DNA of 64,000 bases from Pseudoflavonifractor sp. Marseille-P3106 (lineage in GTDB: Bacteria > Bacillota > Clostridia > Oscillospirales > Oscillospiraceae), in NCBI GenBank assembly GCA_900169975.1, contig LT827126.1:744001-808000 (forward strand), in the 5' to 3' direction. Shown in pieces: positions 59,929 to 64,000 of the stretch. Position 1 is the first letter of the stretch. Each line of letters begins with the position of its first letter. The position numbers and the translations under genes are program-made. The notes below the pieces were generated by a model. The model searched no databases and was not told where the DNA came from. It was given only the letters and a program-made list of their open reading frames with translations.

Positions 59929-62346
59929 ATGACATGGCCTTTTGAGAATGACACCAGCACCATTATAAAGAAACTGGCGAAAGCTGACCTAAAGGAGCAT
60001 AAGCTCAAGACTTTAATCACTGCAATTATTATTGTAATTGCGACTTGCCTAATGGCAACCGTCTTTTCGATTTTAGTAAATGACGCACTGAAACAATCCA
60101 CACAAGCACCTTATCATGCTATGTTTCGCGCTGTGAGCGAAGATACGAAAAACAAGTTACAGACCGATAATGATTTTGAAACAGTTGGTGTTTACAAAAC
60201 TTTTGGCAATATTGTGGACAGTGATGGGCGCACTGATCTGGCATACATGGATGATTCGGCAATGTCCTTTTTGGGCTTTGAACTGATGGATGGAAACCTA
60301 CCGCAAAGCAATACAGAGGTACTTGTATCTGAAACTTATCTGTCTATTCACAAATTGGTATTAGGTGATTCATTTTCCTTTGAATATGTAGACACCTTGA
60401 CAAACGAATTGAAAGAAAACACATTTACTGTTTGCGGCATTATCCAAAACAAAACGCAGGAAAAAGGAAAACAGTTTTATATTCTGACCTCTGATCATTT
60501 CCGCACAGAATACGCACAACAGTACAGCGAGCTTTCTTTAACTTACAGCACACAAACTGCCTCGACTGTTGATGTATTAGTTTCACTTAATTCGGAAAAA
60601 GCCGATATGAGTCCTGACACTCAAAAAGATTTCTTAAAAAGTAAGGGTGAAGCCGAAGGTATTAAAGATTTTGACATCATACTAAATGACAGATATATTG
60701 ATGGAATCTATATTGATGGTGCTGTGGCGGTCGGTATTATCTTTTTTGCGATATTCATTATGTTCGCCAGCAGCTTTGTAATTTACAGTATTTTTTATAT
60801 TTCCATTGTCAATTCGATGCCTATGTATGCCCAGTTTATTTCATTAGGGACGACGAAAAAACAGTTGCGTTACTTTTTGAAAATGCAGGGGAATTTACTG
60901 GCATTACGGTTTATCCCTTTGGGAGCATTGATTTCTATTTTGATTGTAGTTATTCTCTCCGGGGTACGATGGCTTTTATATGATATGGCGATTGTTTTAT
61001 TGTCTGGTTTCTTGATTTTTGCTGTTATCAAGTTCGCTTTGAGAAAGCCAGCGAAACTTCTTGCCAAAACTTCTCCTATTGAAGCAATGAAATTTCAAGG
61101 GGAAAAGGTCGGACAAGGACACAAAACATTGAAGCGGATTACACCAAACACTTTGGCGCAAAGCAACCTGAAAATGAATCAGAAGAAAAACCGTATGTCA
61201 ATTATTTCGTTGAGCATTAGTGGAACCTTGATGATTGCATTAGCTATCCTCATTTCTTCCATCAATCTTCCAGCTATGTTACGACAAAGCTATCCATTAG
61301 ACGAGGATTTCCAGATTGGCATACAGATGGATAACTTTTATGAGCGTTTTCCGACTATCATTCAAGACAATCCTCTATCAGAGGATTTGCAGGCACAAAT
61401 ATATAAAATTCCCGGCGTAGAAAAGATTGTATTGGATGGATGTGTCGTGGGCCGCTTAGTAGAATCAAAAGTTGTCTACGATTCGCCAGAGGACAATTTA
61501 GAAACTGTAAACAGTCTATCACCAGAACTTGTTGCTAATGCAAGTGAACTTGTGGACGGTACAATCAATTATGATGAAGTCGGTCTGGATGGCATAGTTG
61601 TCAATAAATACCGTACAGATCGAAGTGATACAAACTATGGCGATTTGAAAATTGGGGATACACTATTATTCCATTTTGATGTTGCCGGACAAACCATTGA
61701 AAAAACTTTTACCGTTGCCGGGATTGCTTACTTCCCATCAACAGGGTTGTTCTATTGTACCAGCGAAGCAATAGCAGAACTTTCCCCTTATAATAATACA
61801 TCACATTTATCCGTTTTTTGTGACCCGGATTATAAGGAATCTGTTCAAGATGGGATAATGGCGCTTATAAGCGGAAATCCAAATTTGAGGCTCAAAATTT
61901 ACAATGAAGAATTTTCTACAATTAGAGGATTCATAAAGGCAACCACAAGCAGTCTGTACGGTATTTCTGCATTTGTAATTCTTTTCGGGTTATTAAACAT
62001 GGTGAATATGCTGATCAGCAGCGCTATTGTCCGTAAACGGGAATTTGCTCTTTTGCAGGCAGTTGGAATGACAAATCAACAACTAAGAAAAATGCTTTAC
62101 CGAGAGGGAATGAGCATTAGTGTAAAGTCTGCAATATTGGCAACCTTTTTGGGCGTTACAGTAGGTGCCTTGCTATGTTATTTGGCAAATAAGGTATTAG
62201 CCCTGAAATTTATCCTTTTTGAGTTTAATATATTCCCGGTTCTTTTATTCTCCATTTTGCTCGTCGGGTTGCAGATTTGCATTAGCTATGGAGTTAGCCG
62301 ATCCATTGAAAAAGATACTTTGGTGGAACGGTTGAGAACGGAATAA
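59929..62346 (+). CDS. FtsX/MacB-type ABC permease
   Basis: 805 residues. N-terminal helix (about 22-45), a large extracytoplasmic domain (about 50-260), three helices (about 265-365), then a second set with another external domain (about 455-655) and the last three helices. Lower G+C than the regulator genes before it. Likely exports, or removes from the membrane, a peptide antibiotic. AAGGAGG site. Confidence 0.88.
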   Translation: MTWPFENDTSTIIKKLAKADLKEHKLKTLITAIIIVIATCLMATVFSILVNDALKQSTQAPYHAMFRAVSEDTKNKLQTDNDFETVGVYKTFGNIVDSDGRTDLAYMDDSAMSFLGFELMDGNLPQSNTEVLVSETYLSIHKLVLGDSFSFEYVDTLTNELKENTFTVCGIIQNKTQEKGKQFYILTSDHFRTEYAQQYSELSLTYSTQTASTVDVLVSLNSEKADMSPDTQKDFLKSKGEAEGIKDFDIILNDRYIDGIYIDGAVAVGIIFFAIFIMFASSFVIYSIFYISIVNSMPMYAQFISLGTTKKQLRYFLKMQGNLLALRFIPLGALISILIVVILSGVRWLLYDMAIVLLSGFLIFAVIKFALRKPAKLLAKTSPIEAMKFQGEKVGQGHKTLKRITPNTLAQSNLKMNQKKNRMSIISLSISGTLMIALAILISSINLPAMLRQSYPLDEDFQIGIQMDNFYERFPTIIQDNPLSEDLQAQIYKIPGVEKIVLDGCVVGRLVESKVVYDSPEDNLETVNSLSPELVANASELVDGTINYDEVGLDGIVVNKYRTDRSDTNYGDLKIGDTLLFHFDVAGQTIEKTFTVAGIAYFPSTGLFYCTSEAIAELSPYNNTSHLSVFCDPDYKESVQDGIMALISGNPNLRLKIYNEEFSTIRGFIKATTSSLYGISAFVILFGLLNMVNMLISSAIVRKREFALLQAVGMTNQQLRKMLYREGMSISVKSAILATFLGVTVGALLCYLANKVLALKFILFEFNIFPVLLFSILLVGLQICISYGVSRSIEKDTLVERLRTE

Positions 62347-62362
62347 TAACTGTATGGAATCG

Positions 62363-62392
62363 GCGGGGTGGCCTGTGCTACCCCGCTTTTTT
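62363..62392 (+). terminator. Terminator after the permease gene
   Basis: GCGGGGT (62363-62369) and ACCCCGC (62380-62386), then six T. Confidence 0.85.
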
Positions 62393-62409
62393 ACCGTTCC
62401 TCAAGGAAA

Positions 62410-62504
62410 TTTTTGAAATGTCCGAGCGTTGTAACATTTCACCCCGATTTTCAATGAAATTTTTTGGCCGCTGTAACATTTCGCGGACATTTGGGTTTTA
62501 CAAT
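62410..62504 (+). promoter_or_regulatory. Operator-promoter region, copy 3
   Basis: Identical to 59112-59206, with TACAAT at 62499-62504. It places the small membrane protein gene that follows under the same response regulator. Confidence 0.75.
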
Positions 62505-62536
62505 GACCTTATCAACAAAAGTGAGGAGGCAACGCA

Positions 62537-62794
62537 ATGGAACTGACCCCGACCTTGATTTTAAATCTGACGCTGCTGATCGTCCCGCCAGTTGTCCTTG
62601 TGCTGGTGTTCCGGCAATGGCTGGCCCGGTATGTCCGCTGGACGGTTGCCTTGACTGCTCTCTGTGATATTCTCCTGTTTTGGGATGAACTGTTCTACTA
62701 TGAGAGCTTCGGCCTGTTCGCGGTGCTGATTCTGGTACAGTTGGCGGCCACCGGCGCAGCAGCGTTCCATATTTACTACAAACAAAGGATGTGA
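62537..62794 (+). CDS. Small three-helix membrane protein
   Basis: 85 residues, three membrane helices (about 7-24, 33-50, 58-78). Under its own copy of the operator. Possibly an accessory to the peptide-resistance transporter. GAGGAGG-like site. Confidence 0.6.
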   Translation: MELTPTLILNLTLLIVPPVVLVLVFRQWLARYVRWTVALTALCDILLFWDELFYYESFGLFAVLILVQLAATGAAAFHIYYKQRM

Positions 62795-62799
62795 GCAAT

Positions 62800-63222
62800 A
62801 TGGGGAAACTTTTGATATTATCTGTTACAGACCACAAAGAACATATACTCAAAAAAATTATAAACGCCATTGCAAACGAACCAGAGCTTGACCGTATTGC
62901 TCTCCCGCTCTCTGATACCTGTCTCTCCTTCCCCAATATTGAAATTCGGCTGAAGGAGCAGACGGTATCTTGCAGCGGTCAACTTGTTACTCTGACTCAC
63001 CATGAGTTTGCTGTCCTTACATATCTGGCTCGTCATCCTGGCTGGGTATTCTCAGCCAGCCAGATTTATGAGGCCGTATGGGATAGAGACGGTGAACATT
63101 GCGGCACCGCCGTTGCCAGTGTCATCGGTCAGATCCGGCGCAAGTTGACGCCGGATACACCAAAGGGTGGCTATATCCGGACTGTACTGGGCAGTGGATA
63201 TAAATTTGAATCCGTGATATAG
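62800..63222 (+). CDS. Orphan OmpR-type DNA-binding domain protein
   Basis: 140 residues. The C-terminal winged helix is complete (about 45-138; TLTHHEFAVLTYLARHPGWVF, YIRTVLGSGYKFE), but there is no receiver domain, only a short N-terminus. Probably a phosphorylation-independent regulator of element genes. GTG at 62791 is in frame; ATG at 62800 is used. Confidence 0.75.
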   Translation: MGKLLILSVTDHKEHILKKIINAIANEPELDRIALPLSDTCLSFPNIEIRLKEQTVSCSGQLVTLTHHEFAVLTYLARHPGWVFSASQIYEAVWDRDGEHCGTAVASVIGQIRRKLTPDTPKGGYIRTVLGSGYKFESVI

Positions 63223-63226
63223 GAAA

Positions 63227-63271
63227 CGCCGGACATATGCCGATTGGCTCTGTCCGGCGCTTCGTTTTTTT
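63227..63271 (+). terminator. Intrinsic terminator
   Basis: CGCCGGACA (63227-63235) and TGTCCGGCG (63251-63259), then seven T. The loop is similar to that at 54683. Confidence 0.85.
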
Positions 63272-63363
63272 AGAAACAAGGCTGCAAGTATTGCTTCCTG
63301 TGTTACTTGAAAAACATATATAAATTCGACAAACGGCAGTCTACTCTTCCCAAAATAGACTAT

Positions 63364-63717
63364 TTACAGTTTTGAACCACAAGGCGGCGTAATATCCAAT
63401 CCTTCAAGAAAGTGTATTCCCCAGTTACACATAGAATCTAATACCGGAATGATACTTTTTCCAAAAGCGGTAAGAGAATACAAAGTTTTAGGTGGTTTTT
63501 CTGGAATTACTTCTCTATGAATCATGCCACATTCTTCCAAATCGTGAAGTTGTTGTGAAAGCATTTTAGGTGTGGCTTTTGGAATTAAGCGTTGTAATTC
63601 CATGTAGTGCAAAGGTTTTTCTATCAAATGCCAAAGAATGAGAGGTTTATATTTTCCTCCGATTAGAAAAAGTGTGGCTTCCACTGGGCAACTAAATTGA
63701 TCTTTTTGATAATTCAT
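63364..63717 (-). CDS. HxlR-family regulator
   Basis: 117 residues, a MarR-like winged helix with the N-terminal CPVEATLFLIGGKYKPLILWHL block of the family. Faces the nitroreductase gene, and probably controls it in response to reactive electrophiles or redox. ATG at 63717 with GGAG site; the upstream extension is a shadow. Confidence 0.88.
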   Translation of the reverse strand: MNYQKDQFSCPVEATLFLIGGKYKPLILWHLIEKPLHYMELQRLIPKATPKMLSQQLHDLEECGMIHREVIPEKPPKTLYSLTAFGKSIIPVLDSMCNWGIHFLEGLDITPPCGSKL

Positions 63718-63820
63718 TTTTATGAATTCACTCCTTTTGGGGTACTTTCTTTGAGGGAAGTATCTACCTGAAAAGTGCAATCTTGTTATTCTACTGCACC
63801 ATGTTAAAATTAGTACGACG

Positions 63821-63835
63821 ATTGAATATGTCAAT
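63821..63835. promoter_or_regulatory. Palindrome in the divergent promoter region
   Basis: ATTGA-ATATG-TCAAT, a short palindrome between the HxlR and nitroreductase genes, a candidate HxlR site. Confidence 0.35.
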
Positions 63836-63866
63836 TAAATTATACAACACCAAGAAAGGATTGACC

Positions 63867-64000
63867 ATGATGAATTTTATTGAGATTGCAAAAAAACGGT
63901 ATTCTGTACGCAATTACAGCAGCAAAAAAGTGGAAAAAGAGAAGCTTGATAAAATTTTGCAGGCTGCTCATGTTGCACCAACAGCAGCAAACTTACAGCC
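63867..64000 (+). CDS. Nitroreductase family protein, N-terminus (cut by window edge)
   Basis: About 44 residues are present: FIEIAKKRYSVRNYSSKKVE, then a helix and AAHVAPTAANLQP, the FMN-binding start of nitroreductases (R-x-S-x-R-x-Y/F motif). ATG at 63867 or 63870; AAAGGA site. Confidence 0.85.
   Translation, partial: MMNFIEIAKKRYSVRNYSSKKVEKEKLDKILQAAHVAPTAANLQ

Noticed and set aside
63223-63363. Right end of the element between the orphan regulator and the HxlR gene
   Set aside because: No repeat shared with the left junction, no integrase, and no relaxase to the left, so there is no ground to place the end here.
1-64000. CRISPR array, rRNA or tRNA genes
   Set aside because: No regularly spaced repeats with spacers and no rRNA or complete tRNA sequence found by reading.

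Overview
The window joins a stretch of conserved Firmicutes chromosome (about 1-12,750) to the left part of a large conjugative element that runs to the right edge. The chromosomal part is G+C-rich and carries smc, rnc, acpP, plsX, trmFO, topA, dprA, an rRNA/tRNA methyltransferase and a Ktr/Trk potassium-uptake pair. TrmFO, a DUF1461 protein, clean AGGAGG ribosome sites and TTGACA/TATAAT promoters point to a Gram-positive, Clostridia-class host. A gut Oscillospiraceae (Flavonifractor-like) member is my best guess, by inference only.

From about 12.8 kb the base composition drops and nearly every gene is on the plus strand. Region 13.2-27.9 kb is the mating apparatus: two winged-helix/ArpU-like regulators, two signal-peptide pilin-like proteins, a VirB6/TrbL-like membrane protein, a C39-peptidase, a PrgI-VirB4 fusion ATPase, a VirD4-like coupling ATPase and a frameshifted S1-domain protein. 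An AbiEi/AbiEii type IV toxin-antitoxin pair with its own operator (28.0-29.6 kb) separates this block from a Tad/Flp-type pilus locus (29.7-40.7 kb): TadE-like and Flp-like small proteins, a secreted protein, an A24 prepilin peptidase, a CpaB/RcpC-like protein, TadZ, TadA, TadB and TadC. An IS110-family insertion sequence sits inside it.

Region 40.7-54.7 kb is plasmid-type housekeeping and unknown genes: two small sigma factors, an SSB-like OB-fold protein, a DUF932 protein, zinc-ribbon proteins, a YkgJ-type Cys-cluster protein and DUF4313 proteins that share modules. Several genes here are broken. Region 54.7-64 kb is cargo of mixed composition: a GntR(YtrA-type)-ABC exporter operon, a two-component system with an FtsX-type ABC transporter sharing an operator, an orphan OmpR-type DNA-binding domain, an HxlR regulator and the start of a nitroreductase. 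No relaxase, integrase or right attachment site is visible, so the element should continue to the right.

Two things stand out. First, a complete Tad-like pilus locus is combined with a type IV secretion locus in one mobile element, with three small proteins sharing an N-E/Q-R-G-E/D motif before their membrane segment. Second, operons are controlled by look-alike promoters (two TGGCA half-sites 22 bp apart) followed at once by intrinsic terminators, and strong terminators also lie between co-directional genes. This suggests element-wide antitermination or attenuation.
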